From JAJDFU01 sp964641965 (GTDB lineage: Bacteria; Bacteroidota; Bacteroidia; Chitinophagales; Saprospiraceae): 64,000 nucleotides of DNA. Below, piece after piece: positions 8,290 through 16,530 of this stretch. The notes beneath the pieces were generated by a model. It was not told where the DNA came from, did not search any database, and was given only the letters and a program-made list of their open reading frames with translations. A program made the translations under genes and the position numbers. The stretch is taken from the NCBI GenBank assembly GCA_964641965.1, contig CAZXLD010000003.1:124001-188000 (forward strand), given 5' to 3'. Within the stretch, counting starts at the first letter, position 1. Each line of letters opens with the position of its first letter.

Positions 8290-9720
8290 ATGATTGATAA
8301 GTGTTTGACCTCCTTTTTATTAGCCTTGATCATCCCACTCCTAGGGTATGGGCAGACGATTACCGTCTCCGAGGAAATCCAGCTGAAAAATGACATTGCT
8401 TACGAGATCATAGGGGAGTATAAAGGCAGGACCTTGCTGTTTCGCGACCGCAATAACTCGTTCGAAGTATTTGGCTTCAATGAACGAATGCACCAAATCT
8501 GGGATAAAGAGCTCATCATTGAAAAAAGAAACCCCCGTCTCATTGATGTCGCGCCAGGCAATGATGACTTTGTGGTGGTATATGAATATAGAGAGGATGG
8601 CCGCCAGGTTGTCCAGGCTAACAAGTATGACCCTGCTGCTGAAGTGATTGACACCTTGATTGTTGGAGACGTAGGTTCTGCTTTCACCTCTCCACCCATT
8701 GATCTGGCTTACAGTGATGATGAACGAAAGCTACTCCTGTTCTATTCGGACCAACCAAGTGAGGTTCAGCTGATTCTGGTAGATCTCGATAGTATGGTCA
8801 TCCTGTGGGAGGGACTCCTGCAGCCACCTGACTTCAACTTTGATCGGGATTTCCTTCAGGCAGTGGTATCCAACATAGGGGATGTATACCTGACGTTTAA
8901 CAAAAACAACTTCCGGTCAAAGCGGAAAGACCACGAGATTGAGATCTGGAGAGTTGGCCAATCCACCGGTGCTCCTGAGCCAATAGATATTTCTTTGGGT
9001 GACCGGGTCACTTTCGATGCTTATTTCACCTTTGATAACCTGAACAATCAGGTGCTTGGGGTAGGTTTGTGGTCTGAATCCAATACAGATAAGGCAACCG
9101 GATACTACTTCCTTCGGGTACCCTTTAATGGATCATCAGATCAGGTACTGAGCTATAATGTATTCCCTCAAAGTTTTCTCGCTGCGTTCCACGGGAAAGA
9201 AGTAAAATCCAAGCGGGGCATAAATGAGGCTTCCCTCCAGGATATTGTGGTTCGAAGGGATGGAGGAGTCATTTTAATTGGGGAACGCAATCGAGTGTTC
9301 GACCGTTTTTCCGGAACCCCAAGCCGGTTTGCTTACGATAACTTCGGCCGGGTAAGCACTGATTATTATTATGAAGACCTTTTTGTAATGTCCATCCATC
9401 CGGATGGTAAACTGCACTGGAGTAGCGTCTTGCCCAAAAAGCAGTATTCGCAAAATGACAATGGTATTTTTTCTTCTTTTTTCCTGTTTAAAACCAGCGC
9501 CAGCTTACGGCTCATTTTCAATGACGAAATCAAGTGGGAAAATACCGTGAGCGAATATGTATTGACGGGATCCGGGAAAACCGACCGAAATAGTATTCTA
9601 AGTACTAAAAACCTCGAATTGAAACTCCGCTTGCGAGATGCAATTCAGGTAGCTGGAGATGAAATGATAATCCCAAGCGAGCGCCGGAATAAGTTAAAAC
9701 TGGTCCGGTTGGTTTTTTGA
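8290..9720 (+). CDS. Secreted protein of unknown function, beta-rich
   Basis: I do not recognise this 476-residue protein. A signal peptide (about 1-22, ending LLGYGQ) is followed by sequence that is almost wholly short beta-strand-like segments with DG, GD and ND turns, for example VRRDGGVILIGERN and SIHPDGKLHWSS. That pattern would fit a periplasmic or outer-membrane-associated beta-propeller, but no repeat signature is clear enough to prove it. I chose the ATG at 8290 over the one at 8266 because it directly opens the signal peptide. TATGTTCG at 8265-8272 resembles a -7 element. It precedes dapD by 73 bases; no functional link is evident. Confidence 0.75.
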   Translation: MIDKCLTSFLLALIIPLLGYGQTITVSEEIQLKNDIAYEIIGEYKGRTLLFRDRNNSFEVFGFNERMHQIWDKELIIEKRNPRLIDVAPGNDDFVVVYEYREDGRQVVQANKYDPAAEVIDTLIVGDVGSAFTSPPIDLAYSDDERKLLLFYSDQPSEVQLILVDLDSMVILWEGLLQPPDFNFDRDFLQAVVSNIGDVYLTFNKNNFRSKRKDHEIEIWRVGQSTGAPEPIDISLGDRVTFDAYFTFDNLNNQVLGVGLWSESNTDKATGYYFLRVPFNGSSDQVLSYNVFPQSFLAAFHGKEVKSKRGINEASLQDIVVRRDGGVILIGERNRVFDRFSGTPSRFAYDNFGRVSTDYYYEDLFVMSIHPDGKLHWSSVLPKKQYSQNDNGIFSSFFLFKTSASLRLIFNDEIKWENTVSEYVLTGSGKTDRNSILSTKNLELKLRLRDAIQVAGDEMIIPSERRNKLKLVRLVF

Positions 9721-9793
9721 AGGGTTCTATAGGCCTCTGACCTAGTGCTTCCCAAAGGTTCCCTTATCTTCGCAGCCTAATTCAACGCTAGGT

Positions 9794-10612
9794 ATGGAAG
9801 CACTTAAGGAACGTATTGAATCCGCTTGGGAAAACCGGCAGTTATTGCAAGCGGAAAATACGCAGCAAGCAGTCAGGGAGGTACTGGAGGCCCTGGATCA
9901 GGGTATGGTACGGGTGGCCGAACCAACTGAGGATGGAGAATGGCAAGTCAATGAGTGGGTGAAAAAAGCTGTCGTACTCTATTTTCCCATTCAGCAAATG
10001 AAAACCCAGGAGGTCGGTCCTTTTGAATTTCACGATAAGATTCCTTTAAAAAACGGCTATGCTCAAAAAGGAGTACGGGTAGTACCGCATGCTATTGCCC
10101 GGTATGGATCCTTTCTGGAGCAAGGTGTGATCATGATGCCAAGCTATGTCAATTTGGGAGCTTGGGTAGGTAGTGGTTCAATGGTGGATACCTGGGCTAC
10201 CGTTGGTTCATGTGCTCAAATTGGGAGGCGGGTACATTTAAGTGGTGGAGTAGGCATAGGAGGAGTACTGGAGCCTCCCCAAGCTGCGCCTACTATTATC
10301 GAAGATTATTGTTTTATAGGTTCCCGGAGTATTGTGGTAGAAGGCGTACGGATCGGCAGGGAGGCTGTCCTTGGTGCCAATGTGGTGCTTACGCAAAGTA
10401 CTCGAATTATCGATGTGACTGGTAGCGAAGCAGTGACGCATCGCGGATATGTTCCCCCTAGGTCGGTTGTTATCCCAGGTAGCTATACCAAGTCTTTTCC
10501 TGCAGGCGACTATCAGGTGGCGTGTGCCCTGATCATTGGAAAACGAAAGGAAAGTACAGATAAAAAGGTTTCTTTAAACCAAGCCCTTCGAGACTACAAT
10601 GTGTCGGCTTAG
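9794..10612 (+). CDS. dapD: 2,3,4,5-tetrahydropyridine-2,6-dicarboxylate N-succinyltransferase
   Basis: DapD transfers succinate from succinyl-CoA to tetrahydrodipicolinate in the succinylase branch of lysine and diaminopimelate synthesis, in the cytoplasm. The 272 residues include the N-terminal helical domain (1-100) and a left-handed beta-helix of hexapeptide repeats: VVPHAIARYGSF, VIMMPSYVNLGAWVG, MVDTWATVGSCAQIG and VHLSGGVGIGGVLEP. The C-terminus contains RGYVPPRSVVIPG. All these segments are diagnostic. The stop overlaps the region just before pth, so dapD and pth are probably one transcript. Confidence 0.96.
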   Translation: MEALKERIESAWENRQLLQAENTQQAVREVLEALDQGMVRVAEPTEDGEWQVNEWVKKAVVLYFPIQQMKTQEVGPFEFHDKIPLKNGYAQKGVRVVPHAIARYGSFLEQGVIMMPSYVNLGAWVGSGSMVDTWATVGSCAQIGRRVHLSGGVGIGGVLEPPQAAPTIIEDYCFIGSRSIVVEGVRIGREAVLGANVVLTQSTRIIDVTGSEAVTHRGYVPPRSVVIPGSYTKSFPAGDYQVACALIIGKRKESTDKKVSLNQALRDYNVSA

Positions 10613-10646
10613 ATTCTGGAAAAGGCATTCCAAGGATTATCCAGAA

Positions 10647-11204
10647 ATGAAGTACCTAATCGTTGGCTTGGGCAATATAGGCACCGAGTACGAGCATACC
10701 AGACATAATATCGGATTTAAAGTGGCAGACGAGCTGGCCCGCCAGGAGGGTGTAGCATTCGAAACCGATACGCTGGGCGATGTGGCCGAATTTCGGCATA
10801 AAGGCCGTACGCTGGTCGTGTTGAAACCATCCACCTATATGAATAGGAGTGGTAAAGCCGTTCGATACTGGCTTCAAAAAAAGAAAATTCCCCAAGAAAA
10901 TCTGCTGGTGGTAGTAGATGAAATTAACCTTCCATTCGGTAAATTAAGGTTACGTGGCAAGGGCAGTGCCGGAGGACACAATGGGCTGAAAGATATCGAG
11001 CAACTAATCGGTGCGACCTATGCACGCCTGAGAATCGGAATAGGGAGTGAATTTTCGAAAGGAAAGCAAGTGGACTATGTGCTTGGGGAATGGACTTCTG
11101 AAGAAGAACTGCAGTTACCTGACATACTGAAGCAAGGAGCTGAAATGGTGAAAAGCTTTTCTTCAATAGGATTGACTTATACCATGAACAAGTTTAATGG
11201 ATAA
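10647..11204 (+). CDS. pth: Peptidyl-tRNA hydrolase
   Basis: Pth releases tRNA from peptidyl-tRNAs that drop off the ribosome. The 185-residue product starts MKYLIVGLGNIG and carries all catalytic and binding residues at the standard places: N10, H20 (in TRHNIGF), N66 (in STYMNRSG), D91 (in VVVDEINLP) and N112 (in GGHNGLKDI). An upstream in-frame ATG at 10599 would add 16 residues and overlap dapD. The start at 10647 gives the family's usual N-terminus. It lies 34 bases after dapD and is likely cotranscribed. Confidence 0.96.
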   Translation: MKYLIVGLGNIGTEYEHTRHNIGFKVADELARQEGVAFETDTLGDVAEFRHKGRTLVVLKPSTYMNRSGKAVRYWLQKKKIPQENLLVVVDEINLPFGKLRLRGKGSAGGHNGLKDIEQLIGATYARLRIGIGSEFSKGKQVDYVLGEWTSEEELQLPDILKQGAEMVKSFSSIGLTYTMNKFNG

Positions 11205-11214
11205 GCTTTCCAGG

Positions 11215-11337
11215 ATGAATATTTCCCTTTATGTTTGGAATATGCGATATCGATTATTATCCCTGTGTCTATTGTTCTTGACCTTGCTACTATTTGTGGC
11301 TTGCAGAGCTACTTCTTGCGGGTGCCCCATGCACTGA
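11215..11337 (+). CDS. Short lipoprotein of 40 residues
   Basis: A 40-codon frame starts at ATG 11215, ten bases after the pth stop, with a second possible ATG at 11242. The product is a hydrophobic signal sequence (RLLSLCLLFLTLLLFVAC) whose Cys at position 30 fits a Bacteroidota lipobox. Only ten residues follow, among them CGCPMH. After processing the mature peptide would be about eleven residues with three Cys, one of them lipidated. Tiny Cys-rich lipoproteins ending in CPxx occur in Bacteroidota, but I know no function. It could be missed by automatic annotation because of its size. Confidence 0.6.
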   Translation: MNISLYVWNMRYRLLSLCLLFLTLLLFVACRATSCGCPMH

Positions 11338-11398
11338 AAGCATTGAGCTCAACGGTATAGGTACCTTCGTCGGGATTTAAAGGCACCTATAAGCCTGA

Positions 11399-12952
11399 CT
11401 ACAGACGGATTTCATCGTCGTTCTCATCATAAAAGCGGAAATCGGTCAAGTTTACATTGGAATCCGGAATCAGCTGAATCCACTTGTAAAACTTTTGATA
11501 CCATTTCATTCGAATGCTGGGAAAGCCCTTGCGGAGATAGGACTCCACGAATGGATGGACCCTCAATTTCAACTTTGACTTAGGTCTGGACTGCACAATA
11601 AAGGTGAGATCCCGCTCAATATTGTCAACCACCAGGATAGAGGCTTTGGCTTTTCCTGTACCCTGGCAGGTTGGACAAACCTCGTCGGTTACTTTTTTTA
11701 CGGAAGGCCGTACCCGCTGTCGTGTGATTTGCATCAACCCGAATTTGCTAAGGGGTAGTACCGTATGCTGGGCCCTGTCTTTTTTCATGGCATCCTTAAC
11801 AGCTTTTACGACCATGCGCTTATGCTCCGGCTTCTTCATATCTATGAAATCGATGATCACGATCCCACCTAAATCCCGGAGCCGAAGCAGTCGGGCAATC
11901 TCTTCGGCTGCCTCCAGATTTACCCGAAGAGCAGCCTCTGCTTGGGAAGAAGCACCACTGCCTACCTTGTGGCCACTATTTACATCTACCACGATCATTG
12001 CCTCCGTCTGCTCAATCACGAGGTAGGCCCCGCTAGCCATAGTGACCGTTTTGCTGAAGGAAGACTTTATTTGTTTACCGACACTGTAGGCATCAAAAAT
12101 GGGTTTATTGCCTTTGTGCAAGGATACATTTTTGACATGGTCTGGTGCAATATGACCCAGATAGCTTTTAATATGCAGGTAGAGATCCTTGTCGTTGACC
12201 ACAATTCGATTGAAAGAGTCATTCAATAAATCCCTGAGGATACTGGACGTCTTATCCAACTCGCTAAGTAGTTTGGCAGGAGGTTTTTCTTCTTGCATTT
12301 GATTAAAAATGCTCTCCCATTTGCCAAGTAGCATACTGAGTTCTTCGTGCAAGTCGGCTACGCGCTTTCCTTCAGCTGCTGTCCGGACAATAACGCCAAA
12401 CTGCTTGGGACGAATACTTTCTACCAATACCTGCAACCGTTTTCGCTCTTCCGGATTGGCTATCTTTTTAGAAACGGCAACCACATCATTGAAAGGGGTC
12501 AGAACCAGATACCTTCCTGGAAGTGTGATTTCACAACTTAATCTGGGTCCCTTAGTTGAGATTGGCTCTTTTTGAACCTGCACCAGCAAAGGCTGGCGGC
12601 GCTTGAGCACATCCTCAATCTTTCCGTTCTTGGGAATGTCCGGTTCTATTTTAAAATTATCCAATAGGTGCGTATTCGCACTTCCTGAAACTGCACCATT
12701 CGTATATTTCACTAACGAATTCAGCTTAGGGCTTAGATCGGTATAGTGAAGGAATGCATCCTTTTTATGCCCGATATCAACAAAAGCAGCCCGTAAGCCA
12801 GGCATTAATCTTTTTATTCGCCCCAAGAAAATGTCACCAACTGTAAAATTGCTGTTCGTCTTCTGGGTGTGCAATTCCACCAATTTGCCTCCTTCCAGCA
12901 GCGCAAGTTCTACTTCTGCTGGAGAGGCCTTGATGATTAGATCTTTATCCAC
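11399..12952 (-). CDS. rng: Ribonuclease E/G family endoribonuclease (RNase G)
   Basis: This cytoplasmic endoribonuclease processes the 5' end of 16S rRNA and degrades mRNA. The 517 residues comprise an S1-like RNA-binding domain (about 36-125, GDIFLGRIKRLMPGLRAAFVDIG), the RNase H-like and 5'-sensor parts, and the catalytic core with D323 (VVDVNSGH) and D368 (IIDFIDM). The zinc-link motif CPTC is at 426-429. There is no long C-terminal degradosome arm, so it is RNase G-like rather than RNase E. The start is GTG at 12952; no upstream in-frame ATG exists. The HU, TPR protein and mS38-like genes lie upstream on the same strand, a typical Bacteroidota neighbourhood. Confidence 0.95.
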   Translation of the reverse strand: MDKDLIIKASPAEVELALLEGGKLVELHTQKTNSNFTVGDIFLGRIKRLMPGLRAAFVDIGHKKDAFLHYTDLSPKLNSLVKYTNGAVSGSANTHLLDNFKIEPDIPKNGKIEDVLKRRQPLLVQVQKEPISTKGPRLSCEITLPGRYLVLTPFNDVVAVSKKIANPEERKRLQVLVESIRPKQFGVIVRTAAEGKRVADLHEELSMLLGKWESIFNQMQEEKPPAKLLSELDKTSSILRDLLNDSFNRIVVNDKDLYLHIKSYLGHIAPDHVKNVSLHKGNKPIFDAYSVGKQIKSSFSKTVTMASGAYLVIEQTEAMIVVDVNSGHKVGSGASSQAEAALRVNLEAAEEIARLLRLRDLGGIVIIDFIDMKKPEHKRMVVKAVKDAMKKDRAQHTVLPLSKFGLMQITRQRVRPSVKKVTDEVCPTCQGTGKAKASILVVDNIERDLTFIVQSRPKSKLKLRVHPFVESYLRKGFPSIRMKWYQKFYKWIQLIPDSNVNLTDFRFYDENDDEIRL

Positions 12953-13390
12953 CGATGTATGTATTTAGAATGGCGGACAGGGAGGATTTTCAAGATTTGC
13001 AATTACTGCAAAGTATAGCATAATACTAAAGTTCGGCTTTTGGAGAACGGGATGTTTAGAGAAGGACTATCCCGGAAGTAGTTGAAGTTTCACTCTAAAA
13101 GAAAGAGATGCGTATCAACTTGCCCCAAGTTATAAGAATCTAGCAGCGGTAAGTTTTCAGAGACTTAATCGCCCAGCCCACATGATTCTTCCAGCCGACG
13201 ATATTGGTAGTGAAACCTGCATAAGCTGATTTTCCGAAACATATAGAGTAGGGGAATGACCCGCCTTGGGTATTCCCCTTAATTTTACTTCAGTGAGAAT
13301 TTCCGGAAGTTCCAGAAGCAGCCCGACAGATTCCTCATACACTAAATCATATCAAGGAGAAAATCTCGGCCTATCGCCATTTCGAATGCT
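12953..13390. other. 438-bp gap between rng and the mS38-like gene
   Basis: No convincing gene lies here. A 61-codon minus-strand frame at 13157-13342 has no recognisable features. A hairpin at 13251-13278 (arms GGGGAATGACCC and GGGTATTCCCC with one bulge) is followed on the plus strand by a T-rich stretch. It could be a terminator or the 5' leader structure of rng. The rng promoter should be in the left half, but no clear -33/-7 pair was found. Confidence 0.5.
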
Positions 13391-13486
13391 CTATTTATTC
13401 TTCTTCTTGTGACGATTCTTACGCAGTCTTTTTTTGCGTTTGTGGGTAGCAATCTTATGACGCTTTCTTTTTTTTCCACACGGCAT
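13391..13486 (-). CDS. AURKAIP1/COX24 (mS38-like) mini-protein, probable ribosomal component
   Basis: A 31-codon frame encodes an extremely basic peptide beginning MPCGKKRKRHKIATHKR and continuing with KKRLRKNRHKKK. This matches the AURKAIP1/COX24 domain, whose mitochondrial member mS38 sits in the small ribosomal subunit. Bacterial relatives are tiny basic peptides thought to bind the small subunit; that role here is inferred. More than half of its residues are Lys, Arg or His. It lies 28 bases after the TPR gene on the same strand and upstream of rng. Confidence 0.85.
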   Translation of the reverse strand: MPCGKKRKRHKIATHKRKKRLRKNRHKKKNK

Positions 13487-13514
13487 AATCTAAATTTCTT
13501 TTGATGTTAAACAA

Positions 13515-14294
13515 TCAATTTCTTAAGCTCTTACAAACTGTCGTGTAAAAGCCAGCTTTATTTTCATCTCCGGCTGTCCGGTATGCTTCGGCAAGAAGAC
13601 AAACCGTTACCGGATTTTTCGGCTCTAACTGATAGGCACTTTCCAAACGTTGGAGCGCCCGTTCAACTTGCCCGGTCTGAAGCCCTAGTCGAGCAAGATT
13701 ATTCAATACAGAAACGTTTTCCGGGTATTTTTGGTTGAGGTCCCTCAGCATGAGGATACCCTTCATGGGGTCTTCCTTTACAGGCTTTTCGGCATATACC
13801 AGGGCCAGGTTCAGACGATAGGATAGTTCATCCGGGTTAAGTGAAATGGCACTTTCAAAGCAGCGAACAGCATTTTGTGCACTGAAATCACGAACCTTTT
13901 CCTCAGTTGACCGCTGCAAAGCGATAGCAAAAGTACTACCAGCAATACTCCAAGCCTCGTCTGTATTTTGTTCTTCAGCCAAAAGCATGGCATAATGGCC
14001 GGCTATAACGGGATGACCAAATTGGTACCAACTCCTGGACAGACTTTCCAGGCTTTGTTGCTTTTCTTCCGGAGTACCCGCTCTTAATCCTGTTTCCAAC
14101 TGCTCCAATTCCAAAAGCTGCACATCTGACAGGCTTGAGACAGCATCCTGAATCAGTACATCTGCATTAGTAGCGGAAATTCTCCTCTGAGAGCCAGCTT
14201 CCTTATTCTCCGGGGGAATGGTATCCAAGCCGAAGTAGAGCACGGAGAATAAAACCGCTGCTCCACCTATTGTTAACCATTGAAACCGACTCAT
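13515..14294 (-). CDS. Membrane-anchored TPR protein
   Basis: The 259-residue protein has one N-terminal membrane segment (about 5-23) followed by a polar linker and a series of TPR-like helices. These include a repeat near 145-165 (AVRCFESAISLNPDELSYRLNLA), one near 185-210 (LNQKYPENVSVLNNLARLGLQTG) and one near 215-250 (ALQRLESAYQLEPKNP). A periplasmic scaffold is the likely form. It sits between HU (30 bases upstream) and the mS38-like gene, an arrangement seen in Bacteroidota. Its partner is unknown. Confidence 0.85.
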   Translation of the reverse strand: MSRFQWLTIGGAAVLFSVLYFGLDTIPPENKEAGSQRRISATNADVLIQDAVSSLSDVQLLELEQLETGLRAGTPEEKQQSLESLSRSWYQFGHPVIAGHYAMLLAEEQNTDEAWSIAGSTFAIALQRSTEEKVRDFSAQNAVRCFESAISLNPDELSYRLNLALVYAEKPVKEDPMKGILMLRDLNQKYPENVSVLNNLARLGLQTGQVERALQRLESAYQLEPKNPVTVCLLAEAYRTAGDENKAGFYTTVCKSLRN

Positions 14295-14323
14295 GCTCGA
14301 AAATTCCAGTCAGACAATAGCGA

Positions 14324-14632
14324 TTATTTTTCTTGACCATTCATGCTCGAATCCACGTTGGTCTTTACTTGCTCAACAAAGACCTTAGCCGGTTTGAATG
14401 CCGGGATATAGTGTTCCGGAATCTCAATGGCTACATTCTTCTTGATATGTCGACCGATCTTCTTGGCGCGTTTCTTAATAATAAAACTACCGAATCCTCT
14501 GATGTACACATTTTCGCCATCAGAGAGCGATCCTTTAACTTCTTTGAAAAAGGCTTCAAGTGTTACGAGTACATCTACTTTGGGTACTCCTGTCTTTTCT
14601 GAAATAGTCGCAACCAAGTCCGCTTTCCTCAT
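14324..14632 (-). CDS. HU/IHF-family DNA-binding protein
   Basis: The 102-residue product is a histone-like nucleoid protein that bends DNA as a dimer. It begins MRKADLVATISEKTGV and has the beta-arm region with RGFGSFIIKKRAKKIGRH (the G-F-G-S-F motif) and the C-terminal PAFKPAKVFVEQV. A short polar extension of about twelve residues follows the usual HU end. The gene heads the minus-strand cluster HU, TPR protein, mS38-like, rng. Several HU-type genes are usual in Bacteroidota, so I give no symbol. Confidence 0.93.
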   Translation of the reverse strand: MRKADLVATISEKTGVPKVDVLVTLEAFFKEVKGSLSDGENVYIRGFGSFIIKKRAKKIGRHIKKNVAIEIPEHYIPAFKPAKVFVEQVKTNVDSSMNGQEK

Positions 14633-14985
14633 TGTTAGTTACTGGTTTATAGTCAGTTAGCAATCATTCCTGCTTTTTAAACAGATGGGCAAATGTCGGA
14701 AAAAAATTCCTTTTTTGAAAAATTACCTTCTTTTTTGTTCGAATTCTGTTTCATTTTCAGGGATTTAGCTGCTCTCGGAAGGTATTTATCTCCTGATCCA
14801 TACCAAATCCATATCTTATATTTGCCCAGCATCCTTCCAGTTGGAGGCCCATCTGTGAAGGAGATGGCTATCGAGAATAGGGCTTACCCAATCGGAGAAG
14901 TCTTTTATTTTACCTTTCACAATTGACCCTCCAGGCCAGTTTCAGGGCTTGCTGGAGGGTTGATGAGATACTAACCAATTTGGAT

Positions 14986-15861
14986 ATGCTCTTATCCATG
15001 ACGGGTTTCGGGAGGATTAAATCTTCTTATCAAGACAGGACCATAACCATCGAAATCCGGTCCCTCAACAGTAAATACACGGATTTTCGGCTTAAACTCC
15101 CCCAGGAATACAAGGAGAAGGAAGTGGATATACGCCGGATTCTGACCGAAAATGTAGATCGGGGAAAGATTGATTTTAGTTTGGAAATTACCTCGCCCGA
15201 GGGAAATGGGCAGTATAACCTCAACATCGGCCTATTCAAAAAATACCACAAGGTCTTGTCAGAGCTGTCCTCGGAATTAAATTTGCCTTCCAATGATATT
15301 ATGCAATCCATCTTGCGATTGCCTAATGTGGTCAATACCGAAGCAGACGAATTGAATGAAGGAGAATGGGAAGCGGTTCACAGCGCTATTAGGGACTGTA
15401 TCCAGAAATTTAATGATTTTCGGTCAAGAGAAGGACAGGCCATGGAAGCCGACATGAAAGAACGAATTGCTTCCATTAAACTATCGCTTTCTGAGATCCC
15501 ACCTTTCGAGGCAGAACGCGTTACCCGATTAAGACAGAGACTGTACTCCAACCTGGAAGAGTACTTGGGTAAAGAGAATATAGACGAAAATCGCTTTGAG
15601 CAAGAAATCCTGTTTTACCTGGAAAAGATGGATATTAATGAAGAAAAGGTACGATTGGACCAACATTGCAATTATTTTTTGGATGTATTAAATCAGGGAA
15701 ACAAGCAAAAAGGCAGGAAGCTCAGCTTTATCAGCCAGGAGATGGGACGGGAAATCAATACCCTGGGTGCCAAAGCTTATTCTTCCGATATTCAACGAGT
15801 AGTGGTAAGTATGAAAGAAGAGCTGGAAAAGATTAAAGAACAGGTAGCAAATACGGTTTAA
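14986..15861 (+). CDS. YicC/YloC-family endoribonuclease
   Basis: The 291-residue protein belongs to the YicC family, members of which have been shown to be endoribonucleases acting on RNA in the cytoplasm. The N-terminus LLSMTGFGR and the segment IEIRSLNSKYTDFRLKLP (about 24-42) are diagnostic. The C-terminal domain has RFEQEILFYLEKMDINEE and KKGRKLSFISQEMGREINTLG-like sequence. The ATG at 14986 fits the usual family start; ATG 14998 is an alternative. The stop is five bases before gmk, so the two form an operon, a common pairing in bacteria. Confidence 0.94.
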   Translation: MLLSMTGFGRIKSSYQDRTITIEIRSLNSKYTDFRLKLPQEYKEKEVDIRRILTENVDRGKIDFSLEITSPEGNGQYNLNIGLFKKYHKVLSELSSELNLPSNDIMQSILRLPNVVNTEADELNEGEWEAVHSAIRDCIQKFNDFRSREGQAMEADMKERIASIKLSLSEIPPFEAERVTRLRQRLYSNLEEYLGKENIDENRFEQEILFYLEKMDINEEKVRLDQHCNYFLDVLNQGNKQKGRKLSFISQEMGREINTLGAKAYSSDIQRVVVSMKEELEKIKEQVANTV

Positions 15862-15866
15862 TCCCC

Positions 15867-16430
15867 ATGGAAAAGCTTCTCATTGTCACCGCTCCCTCCG
15901 GGGCGGGCAAGACCACGATTGTACAACACCTACTTCAGCAATTTCCAAATCTTGCGTTTTCAGTATCTGCCACAACCAGACCTCCTCGATCAGGTGAGAC
16001 GAATGGCAAAGATTATTATTTTCTCACCTTAGAATCTTTTCGGAGGAAGATTCGAGAGAATGCTTTCGTCGAATGGGAAGAAGTATATGCAGACAGGTAT
16101 TACGGTACCCTAAGGAGTGAACTGGAAAACCTGTGGGCAATAGGAAAGGACGTCATCTTTGATATTGACACCAAAGGAGCCCTCAACCTCAAACAGACCT
16201 TTCCCGAGCAATCATTGGCCATTTTTATTCGTCCGCCATCTTACGAAGTCTTGTCCGAAAGATTGAAGGGAAGGAATACCGAAGGCGCAGAAGACCTTCG
16301 CATAAGGCTTGAAAAAGCAAGTGAAGAAATGGAATACCAGGACCGATTTGACCGCACCATTCTAAATGATGACCTCAATTTGGCGGTACAGGAAGCTTTT
16401 CAGGTGGTAGATCAGTTCCTGAATGCCTAG
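15867..16430 (+). CDS. gmk: Guanylate kinase
   Basis: Gmk phosphorylates GMP to GDP with ATP in the cytoplasm and is essential for nucleotide supply. The 187-residue product is of standard length. It shows the P-loop APSGAGKTT (9-17), the GMP-binding segment SVSATTRPPRSGE and DYYFLT, then FVEWEEVYADRYYGT and VIFDIDTKGALNLK. It is cotranscribed with yicC and ends before a strong bidirectional terminator. Confidence 0.97.
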   Translation: MEKLLIVTAPSGAGKTTIVQHLLQQFPNLAFSVSATTRPPRSGETNGKDYYFLTLESFRRKIRENAFVEWEEVYADRYYGTLRSELENLWAIGKDVIFDIDTKGALNLKQTFPEQSLAIFIRPPSYEVLSERLKGRNTEGAEDLRIRLEKASEEMEYQDRFDRTILNDDLNLAVQEAFQVVDQFLNA

Positions 16431-16457
16431 CCAGGGAAAGGGGTATTATGCATAAGC

Positions 16458-16491
16458 AAAAAGCTGACCCTTGTACAAGGATCAGCTTTTT
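16458..16491. terminator. Bidirectional terminator between gmk and the OmpA gene
   Basis: The outer arms AAAAAGCTGA and TCAGCTTTTT pair perfectly, and the inside CCTTGTACAAGG is itself self-complementary. The A-run on one side and T-run on the other make it symmetrical, so it can stop transcripts from both convergent genes. Confidence 0.9.
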
Positions 16492-16530
16492 GAATAGTAC
16501 CTGTCATTAACTGCTGAAATATATCAGCAA

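Noticed and set aside
13157..13342. 61-codon minus-strand frame in the rng upstream gap
   Set aside because: No start signal, no family features and ordinary non-coding composition; it overlaps a stable hairpin.
14693..14926. 77-codon plus-strand frame between HU and yicC
   Set aside because: Composition is Phe/Leu-rich by chance from AT-rich DNA, and the product has no recognisable pattern.
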